64,000 bases of DNA from Syntrophobacter sp963666995 (GTDB lineage: Bacteria; Desulfobacterota; Syntrophobacteria; Syntrophobacterales; Syntrophobacteraceae). The notes beneath the pieces are model-generated. The model was given only the letters and a program-made list of their open reading frames with translations. It did no database searches and was not told where the DNA came from. Location of the stretch: positions 5,518,001 through 5,582,000 of the forward strand of contig OY762941.1 in assembly GCA_963666995.1 (NCBI GenBank), written 5' to 3'. This document shows, one piece after another, positions 35,367 to 43,969 of this stretch. The translations under genes were made by a program, and so were the position numbers. Position 1 is the stretch's first letter. Each line of letters starts with the position of its first letter.

Positions 35367-36215
35367 TCACATCTGTTTTCCCGCGTCAGGGGTGAAAAGC
35401 GGCTGGCCGTATTTTTCTTTGCCGAACTCGCCGATAAACTTCTGCGTCTCCGGTGCGATCATGAATTGAACGAAAGCCTTGGCCCCTTCTGCATTGACCT
35501 TGTTGAACTTTTGAGGGTTGACTTCCATCACGTGATAGATATTGAGCAAAGACTTGTCCCCTTCCGAGAGGATCCGGAGCCTGATGTTGCCCTTCTGAGC
35601 GAGGTAGGTCCCGCGGTCCGTGAGTGTGTACCCCTCTTTATCGGAGGCCATGATCAGGGTGGCGCCCATCCCCTGGCCGGATTCCTGGTACCACTTGCCG
35701 GAAGGTTTGATTCCCGCATTTTTCCAGATGGATTGTTCCTTCTTATGGGTGCCGGAATCATCGCCGCGGGAGACGAAAATCGCTTCCTTGGCCGCAATGC
35801 CCTTAAGCGCATCCGCGCTCGGCTTTCCCTTGATGCCCGCCGGATCGGATTCCGGACCAACGATTATGAAGTCGTTGTGCATGACAAGCTGGTAATCGAT
35901 CCCCACCCCCTCGTCCACGAGCTTTTTCTCCGCTTCAGGGGCATGAACCAGCAGGACGTCCGCTTCCCCTTTTTCTCCCATCGCCAGGGCCTGGCCCGTA
36001 CCCGCCGAAATGGTCTTGACCCGGTAGCCCGTCGCCTTCTCGAACTTCGGGATCAGGGCATCAAGGAGGCCCGTATCCACGGTGGACGTCGTCGTGGCCA
36101 GAATGAGATCCTTATTGGCGGGTTCGGCGGAATCGGCTCTTTGAAGCCCCGAAATCCCAAAGCACACCAGTGAGAAGAGCAACGCCGCAACAAAAAAAGA
36201 TAGTTTTCTCCGCAT
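35367..36215 (-). CDS. tupA: Tungstate-type periplasmic binding protein
   Basis: 282 aa from ATG 36215, preceded by AGGGAGACGGAAA; the frame-extending GTG at 36233 lies inside that site. Residues 1-30 are a signal peptide cut after ADSA. The mature N-terminus has ATTTSTVDTGLLD, the TTTS oxyanion motif that marks TupA rather than ModA. AGTGQALAMGEKGEADV and SRGDDSGTHKKE are further family motifs. First gene of tupABC. Selective tungstate uptake fits formate dehydrogenases that use W. Confidence 0.92.
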   Translation of the reverse strand: MRRKLSFFVAALLFSLVCFGISGLQRADSAEPANKDLILATTTSTVDTGLLDALIPKFEKATGYRVKTISAGTGQALAMGEKGEADVLLVHAPEAEKKLVDEGVGIDYQLVMHNDFIIVGPESDPAGIKGKPSADALKGIAAKEAIFVSRGDDSGTHKKEQSIWKNAGIKPSGKWYQESGQGMGATLIMASDKEGYTLTDRGTYLAQKGNIRLRILSEGDKSLLNIYHVMEVNPQKFNKVNAEGAKAFVQFMIAPETQKFIGEFGKEKYGQPLFTPDAGKQM

Positions 36216-36511
36216 TTTCCGTCTCCCTTTCACGAAAAAGTGTCACAACGCAAAAAAACCGGCTTTAAAAAGAATTCCCACCGAGTCAACGCCGCGAATA
36301 GCTTATTTTGGAATATAGATCCAGTGGGGCGGGGCCGCTGTTTTTACCGGGATCATTTTTTTAGTAAAACAACAAAAACAATCCGAGTCAAATTGATTTC
36401 CCCGACCGGGAACTATTGGTGAATCGCCCACACCGCAAAAATCACGGCACCCTGTGGAGTCTGATTGTTTTCCCGGCCCCGATTGAAACCCGAATCCGGT
36501 AGTGAGTGCCC

Positions 36512-36973
36512 TCATCGGAGGGCGGTACCCGCAGTCCCCTCCCGCCGCTTCAGGCAGTCCCTGCAAATCCCGTCCAGTCGCACTTCGACCCTTTGAATCA
36601 TGGCCGGATATGAATTCCCCAGCGCCCCGAGGTCGATCTTCAGCGCCCGCGGGTCCAGGCATTCCATCCGCCCGCATTCATTGCAAAAAAAATGAGAATG
36701 TGCGGGATGGTTTGGACCCGGCGCCAGGCCATACCTGAAACACCGGTCTCCTGAACTGATTCGCTCGATTACGCCTTTTGCCACCAGCAGGTCGAGGACC
36801 CTGTAAACAGTCACCCGGTCTATGGAATGCGCCTTGCGGAGTATATGAAAGATCTCCTGATGACTCAATGGAGACGGGCTGTCGCCGATGATTTCAAGGA
36901 CCGTCAGTCTGTGACGGGTGACGGTCACGTTGGATCGGACGAGAAGATCCGAATAGTTGCACTGCCGGCACAC
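36512..36973 (-). CDS. Fur-family metalloregulator
   Basis: 153 aa: N-terminal winged helix (TRHRLTVLEII, SIDRVTVYRVLDLL) and C-terminal metal-binding domain with HSHFFCNECGRMEC and CRDC, giving two CxxC pairs for a structural zinc. Subfamily (Fur, Zur or PerR) cannot be fixed. The extra N-terminal CRQC motif is unusual. Located next to tupA on the same strand but separated by ~300 bp. Confidence 0.88.
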   Translation of the reverse strand: MCRQCNYSDLLVRSNVTVTRHRLTVLEIIGDSPSPLSHQEIFHILRKAHSIDRVTVYRVLDLLVAKGVIERISSGDRCFRYGLAPGPNHPAHSHFFCNECGRMECLDPRALKIDLGALGNSYPAMIQRVEVRLDGICRDCLKRREGTAGTALR

Positions 36974-37401
36974 GGTCTGCTCCTTTCACGGACAGGGTAA
37001 TCCCGGTTTCATGGATTGGGACTCACCGGCCCCGGGTTCCTTCCCTTCGGTTTCGATCGGCGACTGTTTCAACATATAGGATTCCAGGAAATATGTCCAA
37101 ACAGGATGAAAAACAACGGCTTCCCACCCTCTCCGCCCTGGAGCGGACTCGGGAAGTCCCGGTCAGGCCCGGCGGTTTCAGTGATAAAGCTTTTGCAGTT
37201 GGCTTCGTGCCCGCTCCCATGGGACCGGATCACTCCAGCCGGGTCTTCAACGATATCGCAGGGCCGGATCCCGCCCCTCAAAGGTGGAGGAAGAAAAAAA
37301 TACCTTAAGACGCATCGAAACAATTTGCATGGCCCACAATAGATTGGTCTTGATTTGTTATACAATAATTTTTATAGTTAACAAAAAATTGGGAGGAATT
37401 A
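36974..37401. other. Intergenic region with promoter-like AT block
   Basis: About 430 bp between divergent regulators. The last 50 bp before 37402 are AT-rich (TATACAATAATTTTTATAG), flanked by TTGTTA and TAACAA half-sites, and probably contain the promoter and operator of the YheO-type regulator operon. GGGAGGAATTA is the ribosome site. No gene is seen elsewhere in the gap. Confidence 0.45.
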
Positions 37402-38181
37402 ATGAAGGTAGCCACTGAAGCACAGAAAGACCTCAAGAGGGCCGTGATCCTCGAAGCCCTCAAACTGGTCGCCGACGGCATCGCGGCAATGCTTGGCTCC
37501 CGATGCGAAGTCGCGGTCCACGACGTGCGGGACCTGGACGCTTCCATCTTGAAGATCGTCAATGGACACGTCACGGGCCGCCGCGCAGGGGGAAGCATGA
37601 CCAATTACGGCCTCAAGATGCTCAAAGACAAAGCCAACAACCTCTTCCTCGACTATTCCGCCACTACGGAAGACGGAAGGCAGTTGAAGTCGGAGGGGTT
37701 GGTTTTCAGGGATGAGGACGGGGAACCCCTGGCAATGCTTTGCATCAACTGGGACACGACCGGGATGGTCGACTTCGAGAGGCTCAGGGAACTCCTTCAA
37801 CCGCTCACTCAGGCGAACCCGACGGCGGGTCCGGACGAGACCTTCCATGAAGACGCCGGCACGACCCTCCATGAGATCGTCCGCAAGGTTCTCGACAACA
37901 CGGGGATACCGGTTCGATCGATGAAAAAGGAAGACCGCCTCGACGTGGTCGGCAAACTCGAGGAGCGCGGGTTCTTTATGATCAAGGGCGCTGTCAGCCA
38001 CCTCGCAAGGAGGCTCTGCGTCTCTAAATTTTCCATTTACTCCTACCTCGAGGAGGTGCGAGGAAACAAACGAGACAAGGAACTGGAATCATCACCACAA
38101 ACGACCGAGCCGTTTCCCAATGGAGAATTATTCCGCGAAACGCGGTCGATCCGGGGAACAAAAGAGGAGAACATACCGTGA
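37402..38181 (+). CDS. YheO/DauR-type PAS-HTH transcriptional regulator
   Basis: 259 aa: N-terminal YheO-like PAS domain (about 15-130; SRCEVAVHDVRDL, GGSMTNYGLKML) and a C-terminal helix-turn-helix of the HTH_22 type (VVGKLEERGFFMIKGAVSHLARRLCVSKFSIYSYL). A known member, DauR, represses D-arginine catabolism. GTGA overlap with the next gene (start at 38178) shows it is the first gene of an operon with the antiporter, so it probably responds to the transported substrate. About 40 residues after the HTH look disordered. Confidence 0.88.
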   Translation: MKVATEAQKDLKRAVILEALKLVADGIAAMLGSRCEVAVHDVRDLDASILKIVNGHVTGRRAGGSMTNYGLKMLKDKANNLFLDYSATTEDGRQLKSEGLVFRDEDGEPLAMLCINWDTTGMVDFERLRELLQPLTQANPTAGPDETFHEDAGTTLHEIVRKVLDNTGIPVRSMKKEDRLDVVGKLEERGFFMIKGAVSHLARRLCVSKFSIYSYLEEVRGNKRDKELESSPQTTEPFPNGELFRETRSIRGTKEENIP

Positions 38182-39614
38182 CCACCGAACAGATCAAATC
38201 AGACATCAATCCGGATCTAAAAATGTATGGGGGCAAGTGCGGAGGCGTCATCCCGTTGGTGATTCTCGTAGGAGGCCTTCTTTGGCTCGCCTTCTCGGGT
38301 CCGGCCAATCCCAAAAGCTTTTGGTCCATAGGATTCCTGGCCGTCGCGATCGGACTGTTATTTGCCAAGACCAAATCGGAGTACTGCGGAGCGCTTCTCA
38401 GGGGCCTCAACGACAAGAACGGCATCGTAATCATCGCCCTGTGGATCTTCGCGAGCGTTTTCGGGCAGATCCTCCAGGCCGGCGGTCTCATCGAAGGACT
38501 CTTGTGGTTTGGGCTGAACACCGGCGCCCAGGGGAGCATCTTTACCGTGATCACCTTCATCGCGGCCATGCTGTTCGCCCTGGGAACGGGAACGGGCAAC
38601 GGCACCATTCTTGCCCTGACACCGGTCATGTACCCCGCCGGGGTCTTTCTCGGGGCAAATCCCCTCCTGCTGGCCACTGCCATCCTGTCCGGGGGAGCAT
38701 TCGGCGACAGCTTCTCGCCCATCTCGGCCTCCGTCATCACATCGGCGGGCACCCAGGGGGCCGACATGCGTGAAGTGACCCGCACCCGGGCTCCCCTGGT
38801 GCTGACGGCCGCGGCCATCTCGATCGTCATTTTCGCGATTTTCGGCGGGGGCGGACAACCGACGACGCCGCCCGAACTCACGAATTCTCTGAACCCTCAA
38901 GGCCTCCTCATGCTGATTCCTTTCGCCGTCGTGGTCGCGGCCTCACTCTTAGGCCGACACCTCATTGAGGCCCTCGTTTACGGCAGCGTTCTCGCAACCA
39001 TCCTCGCCGAGGCTATCGGCAAACTGACGCTGTCCCAGATCGTCCACCCGGTTACAAAGGCGGGGATGAGCACCGGCCTGATAGAAGACGGCGTCAACGG
39101 CGTGGTGGGAGCCATCATTTTCATCCTCTTTGTCCTCGCCGTAATCCGCGTGCTTATCGAGAGCGGGATCATGGAGGTTTTCGTCAACTGGGTTCAGAGA
39201 CTTTTCATCAAGAGCGCTCGTCAGGCGGAATTCGCCATAGTCTGGATCACGACGCTGGTGACGCTTCCCGTCTCCGCCAACGTTCCCTGCGAGGTTCTGC
39301 TCGGAACGACGTTCGTCAAGCCGATCTCCGAGCGGTTCGGCATCACTCCGGAGCGGGGCGCAAACCTGCTGGGATGCGCGGTATGCACCATCTTCTACAT
39401 GCTGCCCTGGCACATCGTGTGCGCGCTCTGGTACAACACCGTCAGTCAGACAGCGGCCAAGTTCAGTATCCCCTCGCCTTCGATCCAGGGGGCCTTCGCA
39501 ATGCCCTACGGCTGGGCGCTCGAGGCGGTCATCATTGTTGCGGCCCTCACCGGTTGGGGAAGCAAGTCCGCCACGGCGAAAAAAACCGACCCGGCAACTG
39601 CCGCCGTAAGCTGA
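38178..39614 (+). CDS. NhaC-family antiporter
   Basis: 478 aa with about 11-12 hydrophobic segments; GTGTGNGTILALTPV and GGAFGDSFSPISAS are the repeat motifs of the Na+/H+ antiporter (NhaC) family. Members exchange Na+ or H+ against organic acids or amino acids as well as simple cations. Starts with GTG inside the regulator's stop. Followed after 167 bp by the MmgE/PrpD gene, so it may import or export that enzyme's substrate. Confidence 0.88.
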   Translation: MTTEQIKSDINPDLKMYGGKCGGVIPLVILVGGLLWLAFSGPANPKSFWSIGFLAVAIGLLFAKTKSEYCGALLRGLNDKNGIVIIALWIFASVFGQILQAGGLIEGLLWFGLNTGAQGSIFTVITFIAAMLFALGTGTGNGTILALTPVMYPAGVFLGANPLLLATAILSGGAFGDSFSPISASVITSAGTQGADMREVTRTRAPLVLTAAAISIVIFAIFGGGGQPTTPPELTNSLNPQGLLMLIPFAVVVAASLLGRHLIEALVYGSVLATILAEAIGKLTLSQIVHPVTKAGMSTGLIEDGVNGVVGAIIFILFVLAVIRVLIESGIMEVFVNWVQRLFIKSARQAEFAIVWITTLVTLPVSANVPCEVLLGTTFVKPISERFGITPERGANLLGCAVCTIFYMLPWHIVCALWYNTVSQTAAKFSIPSPSIQGAFAMPYGWALEAVIIVAALTGWGSKSATAKKTDPATAAVS

Positions 39615-39781
39615 GCGCACCGACGTCTCATCGGGAGCGGCCGCTCGAGCCGCTCCTCAAGACGACCGGCACAGGAGGATGAGCACCGGAGATTTCCGCA
39701 TCATCACAAATCGTTCCGCTATCCCCTCCCGGTGGGCAACACCGGGTGATGATAGAACCCGAATCAACAAGGAGGATCATC

Positions 39782-41113
39782 GTGGACAAGACAGACCATG
39801 TTTTGGATTTTGTTCAAGATCTCAAACTAACGGACATCCCCGGGCAGGTGAGGCACCAGGGCAAACGATGTCTACTGGATACCATGGGCGCTCTTCTGGG
39901 CGGCACAGCGACGCCGCTGGCGCAGATCATGACCGATTTCGCACTCCGCCACTTCTCGGGGAACCAGTGCACGATTCTGTCAAACGGCGCCAAAGCATCC
40001 GCCGTAGGCGCCGGCATCGCCAACGGATTCGCGTCCAACGCGCTCGACGCCGAGCACGGATACCGGCCCTGCCAGGGGCGCCCGGGGGCCGCCCTGCTGC
40101 CCGTGGCGCTGGCAGCGGTTGAAATGGCCGATTCAGCCATCGACGGCAAGGAATTCCTGACGACGCTGATCATGGGCTATGAAGTCTCCATCCGCGCCGG
40201 CATGATGAGGAATGCCGACCCCGCCATCACCTACACGACCGGAAGCTGGGGGAACGTCGGTGCGGCCGCTGCTGCGGCACGCCTCCTCAAGCTGGACAGG
40301 GCGGCGCTCCGCGAGTCCCTCGGCGCTGCCGATTATCACGGCCCGATCGGCCTCATTATGAAAGGGGTCGCCAAGCCGTGCATGGCCAAGGACGGCATTG
40401 GCTGGGGAGCCATGGTCGCCATGTCTTCCGTCCTGATGGCCCGGGAAGGATTCACTGCCCCCGAGCCCCCGTTCGACGACTCGCCGGATCCGGCATGGGT
40501 CCTGGAACTGGGACGGTACTACAGGATTCTTGGACTTTACTTTAAGCCCTACGCCTGCTGCAGGTGGGCTCAGGCCGCCATCACCGGCGCACTGAGGGTG
40601 GTTGGGGAGAATGCGCTCCCAATTGAAGGGATCGCTTCGATCCGCGTCAAGACCTTCAAGAGCGCCGCGTCGCTCAGCCGCCTCCACCCGACGGACACCG
40701 AACACGCACAGTATAACCTTTCCTACCCCATTGCCGCCGCGCTGGTGGACGGCGTCCTCCTGGGCACCCAGGTTTCGCCTCCGCGCATCTACGACCGACA
40801 GATTCTCGATCTGGCCGACATTATCGAGGTGGAGGTCTGCCCGGAATTCCAGGCTGCTTTTCCCGCAAAGACCATTTCTGAAGTGATCGTCCGTACCCGT
40901 GACGGTCGAGAGTTGAAATCGGGTCCCCTGGAGCCCAAGTGGGAACCGCCCGACTCTCCGAGCGACGGGGAACTGGACGAAAAATTCCGTCTTCTCGCCG
41001 CCCCCATACTGGGGGAGAAGGAGGCCGGGAGGCTGTCGAAACTTATATGGAACATCGAGGATCTCCATTGCGCCCGAGAGATCATCCCGATGTACCGCAC
41101 CTCGGCAAAATGA
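39782..41113 (+). CDS. MmgE/PrpD family protein
   Basis: 443 aa; the two-domain helical/alpha-beta fold of 2-methylcitrate dehydratase PrpD, cis-aconitate decarboxylase and iminodisuccinate epimerase. Visible motifs: LLDTMGALLGG, NGFASNALDAEHG, YKPYACCRWAQ (family active-site lid region) and HPTDTEHAQYNLSYPIAAAL. I chose GTG 39782, with AAGGAGGATC upstream, over ATG 39746. No prpB or prpC is nearby; the neighbours are an antiporter and a RidA protein, so a role in amino/imino acid breakdown is as likely as propionate metabolism. Confidence 0.88.
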   Translation: MDKTDHVLDFVQDLKLTDIPGQVRHQGKRCLLDTMGALLGGTATPLAQIMTDFALRHFSGNQCTILSNGAKASAVGAGIANGFASNALDAEHGYRPCQGRPGAALLPVALAAVEMADSAIDGKEFLTTLIMGYEVSIRAGMMRNADPAITYTTGSWGNVGAAAAAARLLKLDRAALRESLGAADYHGPIGLIMKGVAKPCMAKDGIGWGAMVAMSSVLMAREGFTAPEPPFDDSPDPAWVLELGRYYRILGLYFKPYACCRWAQAAITGALRVVGENALPIEGIASIRVKTFKSAASLSRLHPTDTEHAQYNLSYPIAAALVDGVLLGTQVSPPRIYDRQILDLADIIEVEVCPEFQAAFPAKTISEVIVRTRDGRELKSGPLEPKWEPPDSPSDGELDEKFRLLAAPILGEKEAGRLSKLIWNIEDLHCAREIIPMYRTSAK

Positions 41114-41272
41114 CCCCATACCGCAGCCGGCCCCGTATTTCGAGGGGTGCATGGCCCGCTCATCCGCGGCATGGGTGATGGATCATCCGGACCCCGAAGG
41201 CGGGCACTTCTGCGGCCCGGGAGCAAATCGACGCCGCTTTGAGCGTCAACAACTATAAGGAAGGCAATTTCA

Positions 41273-41653
41273 ATGACCATGAAGATCATTCAAACGAGCG
41301 ATGCGCCGGCGGCCATCGCACCCTATTCTCAGGCGGTCATGACGGGCCCGTTTCTGTTCGTGAGCGGGCAGGTCGGTATCAACCCCGCTTCGGGTGAACT
41401 GGAGAAGGGTTTTGCTGAACAGACCCGACAATCTCTCATCAATCTTGGAGGTGTTCTGAAAGAAGCCGGCCTCACCTTCGACGATGTTGCGTCCGTCGAT
41501 GTGTTCCTGACGGACATTGACCGGTACCAGACATTCAACAGGATCTACAGCGAGTTCTTCAGCCGTCACAAGCCCGCGCGTGTACTCGTACAGGTGGGAG
41601 CGCTCGCATGCGGATCGGAAGTCGAGATCCGGTGTATCGCCGTCGCAAAGTAA
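41273..41653 (+). CDS. RidA family enamine/imine deaminase
   Basis: 126 aa; hydrolyses reactive enamine/imine intermediates formed by PLP enzymes or related reactions. APYSQAVMTGPFLFVSGQVG, the ILVNLGGVLKEAG-like helix (INLGGVLKEAG) and the catalytic arginine in KPARVLVQV with EVEIRCIAV fit the family. AAGGAAGG precedes ATG 41273. Probably the last gene of the regulator-antiporter-MmgE/PrpD cluster. Confidence 0.92.
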   Translation: MTMKIIQTSDAPAAIAPYSQAVMTGPFLFVSGQVGINPASGELEKGFAEQTRQSLINLGGVLKEAGLTFDDVASVDVFLTDIDRYQTFNRIYSEFFSRHKPARVLVQVGALACGSEVEIRCIAVAK

Positions 41654-41814
41654 AGTCACTCACATCGGCACGCGTGTGCTCGATACCTGTTTGAACTGCA
41701 CCACCTGTCGGGCTGCGGTTTCCATGCCGCAGCCCGCCGCGCCCACCCGGCAAACAGAATCCGTCTGCCCCTCCCTTCCCGGCCTCTCACGCATCATTCG
41801 TCTGCGTTCCCCGC

Positions 41815-41963
41815 ATCCCCCGGATTTCGGCCACACGCGTAAGCGCGTGAGGCCGAGCGTTCGGCGCTCGCGGCGGCCGCTCCGCATTTTGGGGGCGCCG
41901 CCGCAGCGCCACAGAAAGCCGCGCAGCGGCGTGGGGGTGTGGGGGACGCAGTTCCCCACACTT
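41815..41963. repeat. Dispersed ~150-bp GC-rich repeat, copy A
   Basis: Segment from CCCCCGGATTTCGGCCACAC to GACGCAGTTCCCCACAC that recurs in inverted orientation at 59934-60086, with roughly three quarters identity by eye and several internal hairpins (such as GGCCACACGCG...CGCGTG). It sits in a 572-bp gene-free gap (41654-42225) between the RidA gene and the next gene. The rest of the gap shows nothing recognisable apart from the ribosome site at its right end. Confidence 0.7.
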
Positions 41964-42225
41964 GTTATTCCCTGAACGCAGATTGGTATCATTCGCTTAC
42001 CGCATGTGACCGACTTCTGTTGACATCGGCCCATTTGCCTTCTATACAGGAATACCATGCCCGCGTAGTACGTGTGCGGACATGCAAATCTTTGGGTCCT
42101 GCGCCAACAGTCCCTGCATGCGCTGAAATCGGTCGATGGAAAGGACAAAAAGACAATCCCATATTGACACGCTTGTGTGGGATGGTGAGTATATAAAAGC
42201 TGAACTTCAGTCAATTCGGAGGAAA

Positions 42226-43161
42226 ATGAAACCTTACTTCAATAACGATATGCTTGTACTCCTGAGGCAGGTTCATATCAACATGCCCTATAAGGTGATG
42301 CCTCAGTACCTTGAAATGGCCCTGAACTACAGATTCAACCTGGAAATAGGATTCGAAGCCGCAGACTTTGACCGCGTCCCACGGAGCGAACTCCTTGCCC
42401 TGGCCCGGCAGCTTGAAAGGAATCATTGCAGGACGACCGTGCACGGTCCTTTCTGGGATCTGTGCCCCGGCAGTCTCGATCCCGCCATTCGGCAGGTCTC
42501 CTATCTCAGGCTCCAGCAGTTGTTCGATATCCTGGATATTTTTCAGCCGTTGCAGGTGGTCTGCCATACCGGGTTCGATCCGCGTCATCATCGCGGGTAT
42601 CAGGACGTGTGGATGGACCACAGCGTGAACATCTGGGAGGCTATGGTCAAAAGGGCCGCCGCGATGAAGATCCCTCTACTCCTGGAAAATGTGTGGGAGC
42701 ATGGACCGGAACTCTTCCTGGAGTTGTTCGGGAGGATCGATTCCCCCTTCTTCGGTTTTTGCCTGGACGCGGGGCATCAGCACAGCTTTTCGCAGACGCC
42801 CCTGCCCGAATGGCTTGAAAGCCTTTCCGGGGTCCTGAGGGAAATTCACGTTCACGACAACGACGGCTCCGAGGATGCTCACCTTCCGGTCGGTCAGGGC
42901 AGTATCGATTTTGTGCTTCTGTTTGATTTTTTGCGGGAAAGAGAGATCAGTCCTCTCTTGACTCTTGAACCTCATTCGGATGAGCATCTTCCCCTGAGTC
43001 TTTCGGGCTTGAAAGAAGTCATGACGGCCCGCGGGCCGGTTCAGCCCGGGCGGCCCTTTGCCGGGAGCCCCGCCGGGCGTTCGGCGGAAGGGACGGACAC
43101 GGGCGAAAGATGCGGGATCGAGACGGACCGCACGCTCGAGAGCGACGTCCGGAGGACCTGA
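42226..43161 (+). CDS. Sugar phosphate isomerase/epimerase-like TIM-barrel protein
   Basis: 311 aa, xylose-isomerase-like/AP-endonuclease-2 fold. Markers are TTVHGPFWDLCPG, VCHTGFDPRHH, LLLENVWEHGP, GFCLDAGHQ and REIHVHDNDG, which together supply the usual divalent-metal ligands (Glu, Asp, His). ATG 42226 has TCGGAGGA upstream. The last ~45 residues after LKEVMTARG are low-complexity and probably disordered. Substrate unknown. It is followed after 30 bp by a MTH1187-type gene. Confidence 0.82.
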   Translation: MKPYFNNDMLVLLRQVHINMPYKVMPQYLEMALNYRFNLEIGFEAADFDRVPRSELLALARQLERNHCRTTVHGPFWDLCPGSLDPAIRQVSYLRLQQLFDILDIFQPLQVVCHTGFDPRHHRGYQDVWMDHSVNIWEAMVKRAAAMKIPLLLENVWEHGPELFLELFGRIDSPFFGFCLDAGHQHSFSQTPLPEWLESLSGVLREIHVHDNDGSEDAHLPVGQGSIDFVLLFDFLREREISPLLTLEPHSDEHLPLSLSGLKEVMTARGPVQPGRPFAGSPAGRSAEGTDTGERCGIETDRTLESDVRRT

Positions 43162-43191
43162 TTGAACCCCTGAGTAAGGAGAGACGCACCA

Positions 43192-43494
43192 ATGGCCGTT
43201 GCAGAAATCACCATCGTTCCGCTGGGAGTCCCGAATACGAGCCTGAGTTCCCATGTGGCAAGAGTGCTGAGAGTGCTGAAGAAGAGTTCTCTCCCGTATG
43301 AACTGACCGGAATGGGAACGATCGTTACGGGTGATGTCGACCAAATCCTGGCCGTGTTGAAAGAAATGCATGAGAGTTGTTTCAATGAAGAAGTGAGCAG
43401 GGTCATGACCCAGATAAGAATCGACGATCGCAGGGACCGCAAGGGCACTCCCGAGCAGAAGATTCGGTCCGTCATGGAAAAGCTGAAAGAATAA
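43192..43494 (+). CDS. MTH1187 family thiamine-binding protein
   Basis: 100 aa; ferredoxin-like fold family (formerly DUF77) whose members bind thiamine or similar small molecules. Motifs ITIVPLG at the N-terminus, LPYELTGMGTIVTGD and VMTQIRIDDRRD match. AAGGAGAG precedes ATG 43192. Ten bp before the KH-domain gene, so probably co-transcribed. Confidence 0.85.
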   Translation: MAVAEITIVPLGVPNTSLSSHVARVLRVLKKSSLPYELTGMGTIVTGDVDQILAVLKEMHESCFNEEVSRVMTQIRIDDRRDRKGTPEQKIRSVMEKLKE

Positions 43495-43522
43495 CGGAAT
43501 ACCAATGATCCCGGAGGGAACC

Positions 43523-43759
43523 GTGGCAGTTAAGGAACTTGTGGAATACCTGGTGAAATCTCTCGCGGACCATCCTGAAGAAGTGGTTCTGGAAGAGCGC
43601 GAGGAAGAGGACACCATCGTGATGGAACTCAAGATCGCCCAGGACGATCTTGGAAAGATCATCGGCAAGAACGGGAACACGATCAACGCGATTCGAACGG
43701 TGATCCAGACGGCCGCGTCGAGCTGCAAGAAGAAAGCAAGGCTGGATGTTGCCGGCTAG
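43523..43759 (+). CDS. khpA: KH-domain RNA-binding protein
   Basis: 78 aa from GTG 43523, which has GGAGGG five bases upstream; ATG 43505 would add six residues before that site. The KH core has the nucleic-acid-binding GxxG loop in IIGKNGNTINAIR. KhpA forms a dimer with KhpB/Jag in many bacteria and affects small-RNA or cell-division control; here the usual rpsP/rimM/trmD neighbours are absent, so only the family assignment is firm. Confidence 0.85.
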   Translation: MAVKELVEYLVKSLADHPEEVVLEEREEEDTIVMELKIAQDDLGKIIGKNGNTINAIRTVIQTAASSCKKKARLDVAG

Positions 43760-43969
43760 AAACCGGCAGATGGAGCTGTCCCGGGGGCCGGCCCGGCCCG
43801 GAGCTGAGATCGGTTTTCTTTTTTGGGTCTCGCTCGACGGCCTGCAGGGCTTACCGGGAATGATCCGGATAACATGAAAACGATACCGAAAGCGGTTTGT
43901 TTTGTCTCTGGCCCCGGGCGATAGGCTGCCTACGAAAGGGAACTAAAAGGAGAAAGAGGAGCAGACACC

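Noticed and set aside
39632..39654. GGAGCGG...CCGCTCC hairpin after the antiporter gene as a terminator
   Set aside because: No T-run follows on either strand and the next gene continues in the same direction; evidence is too weak.
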